Positions 11,666 to 24,500 of a stretch of 64,000 nucleotides of DNA are shown here, in pieces; positions within the stretch are counted from its first letter, which is position 1, and every line of letters starts with the position of its first letter. The stretch spans positions 1,612,001 to 1,676,000 of the forward strand of contig JASBNA010000001.1 in assembly GCA_038087015.1 (NCBI GenBank), given 5' to 3'. Position numbers and translations under genes: made by a program. Under the pieces are notes generated by a model. It made no database searches. It saw only the letters and a list, made by a program, of their open reading frames with translations, and was not told the DNA's origin. This DNA comes from Cerrena zonata. Taxonomy: Eukaryota > Basidiomycota > Agaricomycetes > Polyporales > Cerrenaceae.

Positions 11666-14010
11666 CTATGGAAACATGTATCCATACTCCTCCTTGTGGA
11701 ATTCACAAGGTTGTTTCCCAATAGCAATCCCTTCTCCCGCAAATATTCGTTTGATCTCAGTCTCCCCTCCCTCCCCGCCATCATTCTTGAACACCCTCAC
11801 ACAGTGTTCGTCTAACAGAGGATCAATAAAATGCCATTCTGCACAGATACCCTCTCCAAATGGATGCGGGAAGAGCTCATCATCGTCCGGTTCATCAGGA
11901 TCCTTTAGGAATGGATGATACAACGCTTTCCTCGGCGTTATCCGTCTGACGGATTCCGGATGCATCAACCACTCGACTAAATCGAGTCCTTTTTCGATCT
12001 CTTGCGCGTAGGATTCTGGATCGGGTGGGACGGGTGATGAGGAACGGACCGCAGAGTATGTTGTAGGAGGCGAGGATGAGGAAGGAGGAAGTCGAGTTTT
12101 ATGTCGAGTGTGACATGAGTAAGGGTAGTATCGTGTATCGGGTTTCGGTGGGACCCTGAGGTCAGGGTTGTTGCGCTCAATAAATTCACGCCAGGTGATG
12201 CCATCTGGGGAAACTGATGGGACGTTACTCTGGAAGGTACGATCTATGTTTGTTTTTTGTTCAGTCAGAGATCGATTTTGAATAGCCAAGATTGTCGGTA
12301 GGGTCTGTTGGGAAGGACGACTTACTGTGAAGGGTTGCTGCCTTCTCCATTCGCCTACGACCAATGATGGTAGCTATTTCCATGAGAGCTTCAATGTCAT
12401 CACTTGATTGGAACAACGGGAATTTTTTGGTAAGGAAAAAGAGGAGAATCATTCCCGCAGACCACATGTCAATTGCTGCAGGGTTTTGATCAGGCCAAGT
12501 CAGATCATGAGTCGGAAGCTTCTTACCTCCTGATTGTTCACCACACTTGAACAGAACTTCGGGCGCACGGAAACCTCTAGTACCTGCACGGTTGGCTTTT
12601 GAATGCGGCCTATATTCGAAGTCTACGGTCAGGTCGTCCGGATGAAGAAGGTATTCATATGCTAGGGATGGATTTACCGATTATCTTTCTCTGGATAGCC
12701 AACTTTTTCCGATGGCAGACTACTCCTCGTTCGTGCCTCTTTCTGCATCATTTTAATATGCTCAATGTCGTATTCATCTGGTGGTCTGACACGACCATGA
12801 GGATGTTGTCTTGAAGCTCCCGTATGCAAGCATGCTCCAAGTCTAGGTCCTCGTTCGATTCGCTATTATGTCGTTGGTTATGTAAGTAGTACTGTTTCAT
12901 AACCCATTTACTCACACAAGCTAGGCCAAAATCACAGAGTGTCCCTACACCTGTGCGAGGATCGAATAGGAAATTGGCTGGTTTCACGTCACGATGAATT
13001 ATTGACCGTGCGTGGATGTCTCGTAAAGCACGGAATAGACAGCGGAAATATTGCTTTATACCCTCTAGAGGTAAGCAACGATAGAAATCCTGGGTAAAGG
13101 AAAGACGAACAGGTAGGTTAAAATGACTTTATGACAATGAACGTTCATTACATACCCTGAAGTCTTCGTTACGATGATATGGCATAACAGCCACGACCTG
13201 GTCCTGATGTCGAAAGGCAGTAATTAATTGAGAAACATGTCGGCACATGCGACAGTCCTGTAGAATCATAATTTCGTTTCTGATTCGCTCAGGTCCACTA
13301 GTCACATATATGCGCTTGACTGCGACGAAGACCTTGCTTTCACGCGGTCGAGTTACCGACTGGTAATATGCGGATGATGTAGGTGGGTGTGTACCATGCC
13401 ATACGGTATTATCCCACTTGTCATGGTACCCTTGGTCAATAGCTTTATACACGGATGAGAATGTTCCTGTGCCAAGCCTGTCTATTATCTTGTAATCCGG
13501 GGTAAGGTCTGGTACAGCAGCTTCGAGTTCCGCAATTTCTTGGTGGATTTCATGCTGTTCCTCACGGGACTTCAGTAGAATAGTAGTCTCTTCATCCGTA
13601 CCCTCGTAATAGTTTTCCTCAACTACAAGGTCTGGGTCATCGTCCCCCTCCGCATCTTCATCCCCATCGTCTTCGCTCATTACAGCCATAGCGACATCAG
13701 AATCATGTATGAGCTCTTCTCCGCCAATGTCAGCCATTTGAGACATTATAGTATTATTTTGTGTAGAATCCTTTCCGGGTATGTTGGAGTCGGGGTATAA
13801 AGTGGCAATGTGATCGTGGTACTGTTCGAGTTCGGGAGCACGAAAGCCACCGAGTGCCTCACTGGCGGCAGAAGAATCGTGATGTTCAGTAGGGTGTCGT
13901 ATCTCAGTGGCCTCGCGATATTTTCGTACCGCAGCCCTGTTTCGGATGTCGGAGGACGAAACTTCGAGAGGGTTGGAGGAGTGTTGAGAAAGCAGATCCG
14001 CCGTGGCCAT
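11666..14010 (-). CDS. CDC7: CDC7/Hsk1-type protein kinase (DDK catalytic subunit)
   Basis: Serine/threonine kinase that, with Dbf4, phosphorylates the Mcm2-7 helicase to fire replication origins. Start MATADLLSQHSSNPL at 14010, then an acidic N-terminal extension of about 150 residues. Kinase motifs in order: IIDRLGTGTFSSVYKA (P loop), VFVAVKRIY (lysine), IIHRDVKPANFLFD (catalytic loop), GTLCDFGLA, a charged insert, then ANRAGTRGFRAPEVLFK and AIDMWSAGMILLFF. The RAGTRGFRAPEVL block and the long insert between DFG and that block are diagnostic of CDC7. A second insert near PKPDTRYYPYSC precedes subdomain XI (MHPESVRRITPRKALYHPF). About six exons; stop at 11666. A tRNA gene lies 148 bases beyond the 3' end. 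Confidence 0.95.
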
Positions 14011-14215
14011 TGGAATGGAGACGGAGAGATATTACGAAACCGCTAATGACGTGAAAGAGAGATGTTCATGCGAACAGCTCTGGTAGCTCGCGTGCAGCGT
14101 CCTAAGTGATCGTGACTGAGTCCAGTCCAGTCCAACATCACGCCTCCGTCTCTCTCTCATTCAGCCACAGACGCGTCCGCTCCGTGATCGACGCGTCTCC
14201 ATCCAAAAAAAAGCA

Positions 14216-14298
14216 TGACCACCGCAGGACTCGAACCTGCAACCTTTTGGTACCGTCGGCAATCGAAGCCAAACGCGCTACCATTGCGCCAGGTAGCC
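14216..14298 (-). tRNA. tRNA-Arg(TCG) with 11-nt intron, copy 3
   Basis: Identical to the other four copies. On the minus strand it is followed by TGC and a run of nine T (14204-14212 region), a strong Pol III terminator. It lies 94 bases downstream of tRNA-Arg(ACG) on the same strand. Confidence 0.95.
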
Positions 14299-14392
14299 GG
14301 AATTCCTTTAATTCCTTGGAGTCTCCCATACATAAGTAATAACAGATTGGTTGACATAATGTCCCACAAAACAATATATCAAATCTAGAAAC

Positions 14393-14464
14393 TGACCACC
14401 GCAGGGGTCGAACCTGCAATCTCCTGATTCGTAGTCAGACGCGATGCCATTTCGCCAGGCGGCC
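14393..14464 (-). tRNA. tRNA-Arg(ACG), copy 1
   Basis: A 72-base intronless tRNA: acceptor GGCCGCC/GGTGGTC, D arm GCGA/TCGC, anticodon stem TCTGA/TCAGG with loop CTACGAA, T arm GCAGG-TTCGACC-CCTGC, discriminator A. Anticodon ACG (modified to ICG) reads CGU/CGC/CGA arginine codons. Identical to the copy at 36538. Confidence 0.95.
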
Positions 14465-14636
14465 ATGACACCGCTCGTCCTGGTGGTGTTTTATTTCGTT
14501 CGATTATTACTCGATATTTAATAGAAATTGTACAAAGCAGCTTGTATGTGCAGAACGGAAATAATGAATCCTAGGCTAGAAGAACTAGGGTATACAAAGT
14601 TTGTATCCAAACCACGACCTAAAAGAAAATATAAAT

Positions 14637-17600
14637 CTATAACTCTCGCTCTCTAGTCCATCGGGAACCACCGTATCGTTCGTCCCTCGGGCTTCCAGCA
14701 TAGAAATGCTGAGGCAATCCCGCGATAGATGGACCCGGGTCCTCTTCTAAGGTAGCAGCAGTAGCTGCCCATCCTGATAGATTCATACTAGTGAAGAGTC
14801 CGCCCCCCGGTGAAATTGCTCTTTGGCGTGACTCCGGCATTGGGACAGGGGAAGTTGTATGAGTAGTTACCGTAGATTTGTCCTCCTCATTGGGTGGGGT
14901 GATTTGGGGAGTGTGTGGACGTGAGATAGCAGAGGCGATGACTGTCGAGACCGAAGGGGCAGGGACCGAGGCGGCGATAGAGCTACTAGCCAATCTGAAA
15001 GATTGAACCCTGCGACTCAATGCTTGCAGGACAGATTGTCGAGTGATCGTCGTGGGTTCAGGCTGCCGCTGTGATTCTTCATGCTCGCCATGTGTCATGA
15101 ATGTTGTATGAATAGAGGAATCCGATAGCCCTCTGGGTCGTAGAGTGCGTTCAAATAATGTGTCTGGAACAATATCTCGTTCTTCGTCAGTGGGTTCATT
15201 ACTTCCATCGCGGGTTATTTTCGTAGGAGAGAAGCTTTGCTGACTTGGATCTCGGTCGATCACAGCATCAACAATGCGGGAGAGTCGCTTGCTTCCTGTT
15301 GGATGACCACGGTTACCCAGTTGGGAAGAGCCATCTACAGTCAGATTACGAGTTGCAGAACGCCCAATAGTAGCACTTCCACTTAAATCCGTTAAACGGC
15401 TAGGTCCCCGTAGAGGTTTCGGTATAACAACCCAAGGGTCGGCGGGATTTGCGGCTGGTCTGGGCGCACCTGCAAAAATGTTCATGACACTTCTCGAGGC
15501 TGCATTTCGTAGTTGTCCAGACACCTGACTTGTTGAAGCAGATGCATGTAACGGATCGGCGGTATCTGCAGAACGCGTGCTTGTTACCGCGCGACCAACA
15601 CCTGCACCGGAAAACTCAACATTCACAGTCATCGAAGTAGCCGATAAGGCCGCCTCTCGCTTCGGTACGATGCGAGGCGGTGGCCTGCCTCTACCACGAC
15701 TAGAAGGCCTCGCAGGCGGAGATAGCCCACGAGTTGGAGCAGTTGGTTCTTCGTTGGATGAGCCCCCAGGAAGTCCGAGAAGTTTAGTCAAGGGAGCAAT
15801 CCAGCCTGATGATCCACTTGCAGCGGTGTCCCCGTTCCCAACGTTTGACGACTGTGCATCGGCTTTAGAGGGGTGAAGGGCCATCTCACGGATTTTACTT
15901 GCAACGGTAGGGTCTAGAATGACGTCGTTGAGTGTCACTCGAAGTTGCCCGAGTTCCGAGAAAACATCCTTGAAAAGTTTGAATAATCCCCTGAGATCCT
16001 TCCGAGTGCAGGTCGTGGTAACCTTTTCGTCTTCAAGGAACGCACGGTACTGTGACCGTAGAGCGATGAGCTCTTGAAGCACACTATTCACTGTACTCCT
16101 TGACAGATGTCCAACATCTGCCCCAACCAAATGCTGTCGCTTCAACCGGTTCGTTAACGTTAGGGCATCCGCTTGCATCAGGCGATTGCCCAAGACAGAC
16201 ATTCTGTCAATGAGTGCACTCAACACCGATGAGTGGCCGTCAGTAATCGAGGATGACTCTGACAGCCCGTCTCTTGGAGTAGATATCGACTGTAAGTCGG
16301 TTAGAGCACGAGGGAAGACTGATGGGGCCAGCAAAGGATTTGATGAGCCAGTTCCATCGGTTTGAACGCCCCTTGAGCGGGTAAGCATATGTAAGGATTT
16401 ATGGCCTCGAGGTTTTTCGGGGGAGGTTGGCTGATTGTCTCGTATGCTTGCATCGTCAACTTCAAAACTGAGCTGAGAAGGAGTATAAGATGATCGCGGC
16501 TGACTGAGGAAGGCGTTCTTGGTTTCGGTAGTTAGGAAAGGATCTGGGGACCACGATCGTCGTCCAGTTTCAGGAGTAAGAGGTTCCTACAAAATAAGAT
16601 AAGAAACTATAAGCTACTAGTAGTCATTATGACTTACGAAGGGTCGACGAGGTGAACGTTCAGCACTTGCGGCACGTCTACCACGGGAAGGTCCTCCTGA
16701 ATTGAGGAATACTGTGTGCAATGCGGAAGGTGTGGGAGCAGTGCCAACATTGAAAGTAGGCGATAGAGGTGCTGAGCCGGTTGACGTCATGCTTTCTGTA
16801 TGTCGATGTTTCGAAGGAACAGTATCATTGGCCCTTCTCTCTTCGAGTTCGTCTTGCAGGACTCGCAGATCCTCACGGGTTTCAGATAGAATATTCTGAA
16901 CCTCCGCGTAGTCATGTTTAAGAGCTTCATTATCAGCCACTAAAGATTCGAGTACTTTCATAATCTCGTCTTCGCCGACTGCCTCGTGTCCTAGTTGCTG
17001 AATCACATTCCGCTGACGTTAGAAGCAATTTAGACCGTCGATGCGAGTGACTTACAACTTGTTGCAACTGTTGTAAACGTTCTCGAGCTTCATTCAGGAG
17101 TTCTTCAGAAAGTTCCTGACGATGAATCCGTTGCATATCGATATCCTCTCTAAGACGAGAGACCTGTGCTTGCAATGCTCCTATCGAAGAAATGAATAAT
17201 GAACACTGGTGAAATATATGGTGTATCAACTCCTACCGCATTTTTCTTTCAGAGACAAGAGGCGGGTTTCTGCTAGTCGTGCGCGTTGTACGGCACTATC
17301 TCTTTCCTGACGAAGGTCATCCTTGTCCTGCATTGCTGCATTGAGACGCTGGTCGAGTCCGACCAGACGAGCGTTCTGAGTAGTCAATCTACTGATCGTT
17401 TCTTTAGCTTGTTTCAATTCTTGCAATGCACTCTGCTGAGACAGTTCCGCGACTTCGTTGTTGACGAGAGCTGTTGAGAGACGCTAGCGATATTATAAGT
17501 TTACTGTTAGGGTGAACATGGATTCAACCGGAACACACCTTTTCCAAGACAGCATTCTATAAGGTCAAGTTCCATTAGTTGGTGTTTCAGGAAGCTAAAT

Positions 17601-18129
17601 GCATCTAATCATACCTCTCGGACTAGTTCAGCAACTCGAGCATCGACTTGCTCTTCCGTTCTTATTGAACGTAGCTCGCTCAACGTCTGGGAGGACGACC
17701 GGTCCTTGCCTTGAGGAGCTAGCTTCCAAGAGCTGTAATGTTACAACAGGGTGCAAAGGGGTAGTGGAATATGGGCAACAGACCTCATGTCGGCGAACGT
17801 AAGCCTCGTGTCTTTCCAAAAGAGCCTGTCCGACCTCTACAGAGAGAAATAAATAACGCGTTCACTATGTCGTATACGCAGGATTGCTGGTTGCTACACC
17901 CACCAGCGCTGAGAACAAGTCGGCTCTCTAGTTTTGTCTTGAATGCGGACCACGCCTTTGTAGTTTCACAGTCCGTCCTTCCACAGCAGCAGGTAGATAT
18001 GTTTGATGGTTCCGGTGAATGTGCACGAGAGAAGTCAGATAAAGCAACAGTTAGATCGTCAATGGTAGCCGTCGCATTTCGCAAACTGCTTGGGGAGTCT
18101 GGAGTTTGGGGTCGCGAGTGTAGAGACAT
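14637..18129 (-). CDS. Coiled-coil protein with Ser/Pro-rich C-terminal half
   Basis: Start MSLHSRPQTPDSPSSLRNAT at 18129 (an in-frame ATG at 18153 is possible). An N-terminal segment carries CCCGRTDCETTKAWSAFKTK, then a long coiled coil over several exons: LQELKQAKETISRLTTQNAR, RQERDSAVQRARLAETRLLS, QVSRLREDIDMQRIHRQELS, VLESLVADNEALKHDYAEVQ. The last exon (14637-16388 plus its upstream extension) encodes about 600 residues rich in Ser, Thr and Pro, with helical stretches near its start and a disordered tail ending ERYGGSRWTREREL. No enzyme motif or membrane segment is seen. The layout suits a scaffold of cytoskeleton, spindle pole or septation, which is inference only. I do not assign a family. 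Confidence 0.75.
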
Positions 18130-18582
18130 GCCCGGGGTTATGTGTGCATACACAATCAGCGGTAGGTTATATGTAGACCAGCCTCGTTGTTGTTAGGTCA
18201 TGAAATGAAGAGCATGTAGTATAGAATGGCAAGAGGGCAGGTTTGTATGAAGGAGAATGACGGGCGCTCCGTCAGCCAACCAACTATGGTGATCACAAGG
18301 CCTTCGCAGAAGTTGAGTATATGGCACCGGGAAGGTATAATACATAAAATGAAGCTTATGAATTGAAACTGTGCAATTCGTATAACAAAGCAGATCCTAG
18401 ATACATGTTCAGGCTAATTACAAACACATTGCAAAGTAGGAATTAACGCAAGTAATATCATGGTGACGAACAAAAACTCCCGATGTTAGCTACACTGCAG
18501 CAATCAGCATGCAATACTGTACAGAAAATAGACCAGGTAAGGTAAGTTAGAAAGCAAAAACAAAGCATACGAGTCGAGTCCA
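18130..18582. other. Intergenic between coiled-coil gene and RasGAP gene
   Basis: The 453 bases containing the promoter of the coiled-coil gene and the 3' end of the RasGAP gene, both read on the minus strand. No other feature was recognised. Confidence 0.4.
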
Positions 18583-21500
18583 TCATTCTATGATCTTCAT
18601 CACAAGCTCCGAAATAAAGTTAATCATCTTGGTCACCTGGCGGTAGTGGGCTGAAGAGACGAAATGAAGAGGACTGGCTATTCCAGTCATATCAATGTGC
18701 TCAAGCTCTCTCTCGTGCCGTTTACTCATTGTCTCTGATGACTCGTCAACGGTACCAAGAGTGGAATTAGAAGCTTGACCTCGAAGACCCCTATTCTCCA
18801 TTGTTGCGACTCGGAAGATGTTAGAGAGGTATTCGATGACTTTGGGGCGAGAAGAATTTAGGAATGCGTCTCTGAGCTTCTCCTGGAAGCTGTCGAAGCT
18901 GTGGGAGTACGCACGTTAGAAAGGGAATCATAAGTATAATAGAGAGGCACGCACGTAATCCCAATGGTCTCGGGATGGTAGTGAGCCATCTCGGATAAAA
19001 TGTGGTATAACATCTCAGTTTCCTTATCGTCTCCTTGTGCGGTTTGCAGCATGGCACTGACAAAGGAAGTGACCAACAAAGCCATTTGTCGATCGCGAAC
19101 ACCAAGTAGACCAAATGATATCGGGACTGCATTGTCGAATTCGCGATCAGAGCGAGCAGCATAGTCAGGGTGAACCATGGCAACCTCCAGCAATGTGTTG
19201 TATGCTTTGGGTGTTGTGTTCAGCGGCAACAGTGAAATGAAATATCCGATGGCCTCTGGGCATATAGGGTCATGTCGATTGGGATTCTCGTGTCCAACGG
19301 GGTCCCCACAATTCTGGACTGTAGCACGGAGGAGTGATCGCAGTGCACCTGAAGCTAATTCACTCAAACCCGAATGGCGAACACCTTTGAAAATGATAGC
19401 GGCGAGCGAGAAGTGGAAGCTTGTGTGGAATGATAGGGAAAGAAGGTTATCGAGTTGGGTGGAAATAGCCTCGAGAGACACTCTTGCTTCCATCAGGGTG
19501 AGTGCAATTCCCTTCTTCTCGAATTCTTTGTCGGCATTCATTTGATCCACAGTGACTCGCAATAGCTGGATCGCTTCTGCGTAGATCATAACATAACCCG
19601 TTTCCAGCAAAGCCACGGCTAGCCAAAATAATTGAGGAAGATATCGCGAATGAGAAGGCAAGGCGGGCACCACGCGATACATGCATCGAAGCATGCTGAT
19701 CATAGCGAGTGGTTCCTTCTCGTTGTAATTCGAAAGCGCCGTCTTGAACGCAACTAGCATCTGGTATAGCAAGTCGTCATCGACATCTGAGCTCGCCAAC
19801 ATCCCCATGGAAATAAAGGCGCGAGTTTGGATGGCGGGGGAGAATTGGAAAGCCGAAGAAGTGATCAAACTCATCCACCGTGCTCTCCAGACGTTGAGAA
19901 GACCTAGAGATAGTGAGACATTGTTCTTTCATTCAAATTCGAATAGTATCTACCTGTACTGCCTGAGATGGATTTCATTACCCGACCGAGCAAGAGAGTG
20001 AGGTTCTCGAGTAAATCTATACGCTCCTTGTCCGTTTCTGGATCATACGCCTCGAAATCACTACTTTGAGATGGTTTGTAGAGACCGAAACATCTCAAGT
20101 TGGCTGGGTCCACACATTCAGTCAGAAGGGCTTTGACATCTAGGCTAGCACCTTCTTGCACAGCTCGTGCAAGGTAGATAGCATTCAGAAGGTTGACGAT
20201 GATGCCATAAGCAGAGTGTCTGACTATCAGGTCACCGGTTCCAGCGATGATGGTGACGAGGTGAGCTGCCTCCGGAACAAAGAGTTGAGAGTGAACGAGA
20301 TTTCGCGGATGGTAGTTTGCAACCATGGCCAGTCGTGTTAAGCAAGCGATTTCAGCCCAATGCGAGTTCTCCGCCAAATCCTTTGTCGGCTTGGTTGAAG
20401 TCTTGCCTAAAACCTATGAGCAATATTAGTAAAAAGATATGCTGCTATCATCTTGATTTACCTTGCGAATCCGAGCGAAAATCCTTCCTCGCACATTGAT
20501 GGATGTCACTGCTGTCATCACATCCGCAATGACCTCACAGCGCACAGATCCCAAGCCTCCGTCCACAGCTGCTCTCATAAGTTCATCGAGTACAACATTA
20601 ACGACGTTGCTCTGCAGTCTTCCGACTTCTCCCCATATGTGCTTCTGTAAAACAGCGTAGACCTAAATCAATTATCTCAGCAACCAGCTTTTCGACATTA
20701 AAGGGACCTCAAACCTCGGTATCAGACAGGGTAAGATCGATCAATGACCTGATGCAATCCCGGAACTTTGTGCCCGATGGCTCAAAGAGGTCATTTTCAG
20801 GTTCTAAAAACAAAGGGAAGTTCCGGATCCAAGGAGACAAATACTGTAGGCAGCTGATTTTTTGAGAAACGGAAGTTTTGTTCATAGAAGAAACAGCTGC
20901 AATAAAGTCCAGGGTGAGTCCTGGGGCATGCGGAGCCAACTTTTCACTCAGTGCGACAACAAACGGTTCGGGGAAGCCAGGTACAAAGGCGGCTGGATTT
21001 CACATTATCAGGATAGAGAGAATACAGTTTGAAACATAGACTTACATTTTGCAGGCATCACAGGGCGACCATCGTAATCCAGGTACTCGCAAATGGCACA
21101 GAGCAGATCGTATGCAGCAGCGCGTAACTCATCATCGCGACTCCCGATATGAAGCACTGCTATATGAAGTAAGGTGGCCACAACATTCGACAATTTCGAG
21201 AATCGCTCTGCATCTAGTCGCTGTGTATTTCTGACGTTACCTTTGGCGGTTCGCACCGTCTACAGCCAATCACTATGAGAAGTGCTCCCGTATATCAAAG
21301 CACGACGTACCTTGACGATTGCGTCACGATCCGCAGATACGAAATACAACGTGCTTCCCTGTCGAGTCTTTCGAATGACAAACTCATGTGGGTCATGACC
21401 CGTCGAGACGTTGTATGCGTCGCTTATATCCGCTAAAGGGATCATTTCTACAGCCTTGGCTTTCAGGGTACGACAGTACGACAGTCGACGTGTCTATAGG

Positions 21501-24500
21501 GACCATTTCAGAATAGCATATTAGAAATATAGAAAAGATAATGCATACTGTGGTGATACGAAGATGAGTTGCTGCAATTTCCAACTGAATTGGAATGTGC
21601 ATAGACTGACTGACTCGCATGTCTATCTGGTTATATTGCTCGCGAGGTTCCTGCTCTTGTTGACCTGTGCAGTAAAGTCAGTTGGGCTCGAGGATTTCTG
21701 ATTCATTTAACGAACATGCTTCCGAAAGAGGAGGAATACTGGTATCGGGTGGGAACTGTCCAAGAAGTTCTTCCACAGACGAATGAACAACGTATTCTTC
21801 AGCGAATGGACCACCTATATCGTGATGGGGTGAGATCAGACATAATATAGATATAGGGATCGACGACACGGACCATTCACAAGCACCGCAAGTCTCCTCA
21901 TATATCGCAGTGCAGCCTCATTTGGCATTAGGAAACGACACACTCGCAACCGCTCACGGATATCCTTCGGGATAACTTCATAGGCAAATTTGATCCACTG
22001 GATTGGGACATTGCATAAGGAAGAGAAGTTCGCCCAATCAAAGATAATCTCGAAATCTTTGTTGACGTAGTGAGGGAGATTCAGAGTCTGTCACGAAGTC
22101 AGCTATAGTAATTCAAATTGATATCATGGTACGCACCTGTAATATGTAGTATAACAATAACTCCAAGTCAAGGACTTCGACATCTATTTTAGAGACAGAT
22201 AGAACGAATACAGCACGTTCATACTGCAATAGGTCAGATAAAGCCATACATGCCATGAAATCAACTCAATGTAGGTCTCACCTTTGGAATATGGGTTTCA
22301 GCGAAAATATGTCGTACGGAGGAGACATCTCTAAGTGCGAATCTTGTAATTAGTTCTTTGTAAGGCAGGTGATCTTCGGTAGTTGCATCTGAGGCTATCG
22401 GAATTTCCGTGTGCACGTTGCTTTCGTAAATGGCTGAACAGATCGCCTGCCACGAGCTTTTGCTTGTTGCTTCGCTATCTAAAGCAGATTCATCGGGAAG
22501 CGTTGGATTGCTTAGCAGATCTTTACCAATCTTATCGACGTGGTCCATGAAGTACCGCTGTAACAAGATAGTATCCGTGTCATCGTATTGTGTCTCCAGC
22601 CATTCTTCATGTTCTTCGTCTGATCCAGACGGAGTGTGTCTCTGCTAGAATTTCTAGCGTTATCCAGAAACGAGCGTGACAAGTACTTACAGCAATATTA
22701 CTGAGGAAAGTGGTGATGCCCTGTATTTTCTGGTGCAAGAAGTTGTTTAAACTTTGCATATGAGCCTCTTTGCCAAACAGAACGTTGTTGGCGAGATTTT
22801 GAATGATTTTCGCCACAAGTTTGAGACCAGGAGACATCTTGGGATCTGACGGAAGATCTACGCGTTCGGGGAAGACGATACAAGGGTTGATGAAGCTAAG
22901 AACCGGTCAATAACTACTCTACGTGTCCAGGTATTAATTACACACCGTAAGAATATGAATGCACCCAGGGCAGTGAACTTTGCTTTCGACCATCTGGCTG
23001 TACTATGGCAAGATGAGTATGCCTCTTGAGTGAGAAGATCACGCCCTTACACTTTGGTCACGATGTAAGCGCACACCTCCCTGAACATACTGGAAGGCGA
23101 TGAGTAGCGGATCTAAACTAAAAGGACCAGCACTCACGAAGGGAACGCAGGGACCGAAGAAGTAATGATGTCAATGAATGAAGATGCGACGCGTTCTACA
23201 ATTTTCTGATTCTTCGCAGCAGCTTCTGCTCCAACCAGAAGTGGATCAATCTCGAAACTATGACCCGGAGGTAACGAATCGATCGTCTTGAGAAGTGGGA
23301 GCAGGAGACTCCGTAGATAATTGTACCCATAGTGTCGTGCACATGTTGACATAAAGACGTTGTTAAAGTCATTGTTGCGAAACAATTCTGCATCGTTGGC
23401 TACAATCGAATATTGGGAATTTTGATCAACCTGAAGCATTCGAAGTTCACTTACACTTGGTGGACACCTCTTTGTCAATCATCGCCTTGAGAACATTTAC
23501 TAGCGCAGTCTTGCTATCGAAGACGTTCAGTAGAACATCGATAATCTCTGGGATGTTGTCTTTGTTGCCGTCACAAGCATTGGCAATCGCGATAGCTAGG
23601 GAGGGCTATAGATAAAATTAATTACTGTGAGTTGGAAGGTGGGCAATATACAACTCACCTCTGGGCCTTTGATCAACTATAGGGAGTTTAATATGCATAG
23701 AACGTGTGAAATACAGAATTCCTCACCTCGCATAGTTTGCTTTGACGGCTGACAGTAGAAGAAACATCACGAGTGCTGAGTTTGACACCCCGGTCGAGCA
23801 CCCGCGCAAACACATTGGTAAAAGTGGTCTGCTTCGTGAGGTTTTGATCATAGGCGAGAGGCAAACAGTGTTTGATACCGAACTCGGTATTAGAACTAAT
23901 GAGGGATGCCAGCCCGATGATAACCAAATCGTGTACGCTGCCATCCTGTACGTGAAGTGCACGATGCTACGTAATGGTTTAGTTGGAAGAGAGTAAGCAG
24001 AAATGGGATGGACAAACCTGAGCCATGCTCATCTGTTCCGATACAGCCTCGTTCCTCATCTGAAATGATAAGCGGACGTACTTCAAGAATTAGGAAACAC
24101 TCACTGTTTCAGATCGGCTGAATTCCGACACCCGTTGGAAGTAGTAGACATAACGGATAAACAAACGAGAGGCAAAATGTGCAGCATCATCTTCAGCGAG
24201 CCCTTGCGGGGCCTCCAGTGAAAGATTTTCAAGCATTTTGACAGCTGCCTTCAATGTAGCAATGTTGAGATCACGCTGAGATTGCTTGAATTCCGCATCC
24301 ACCTGACCAACCACATAAATCCGGGTAAGAAGACGTTCATAGAAGTATTTCTCACCATCGTAGGATCTACTGCCCATTCAATGATAAGCTCTGCCACCTC
24401 CTGACGTTTGAGTGTATCCTTCCGCGGTGAGATGATGGTCTTTGGATCATAGGCCGTCTCGCAAAGGACGCAAAACTTGGTTTTATGACGATATCCAATG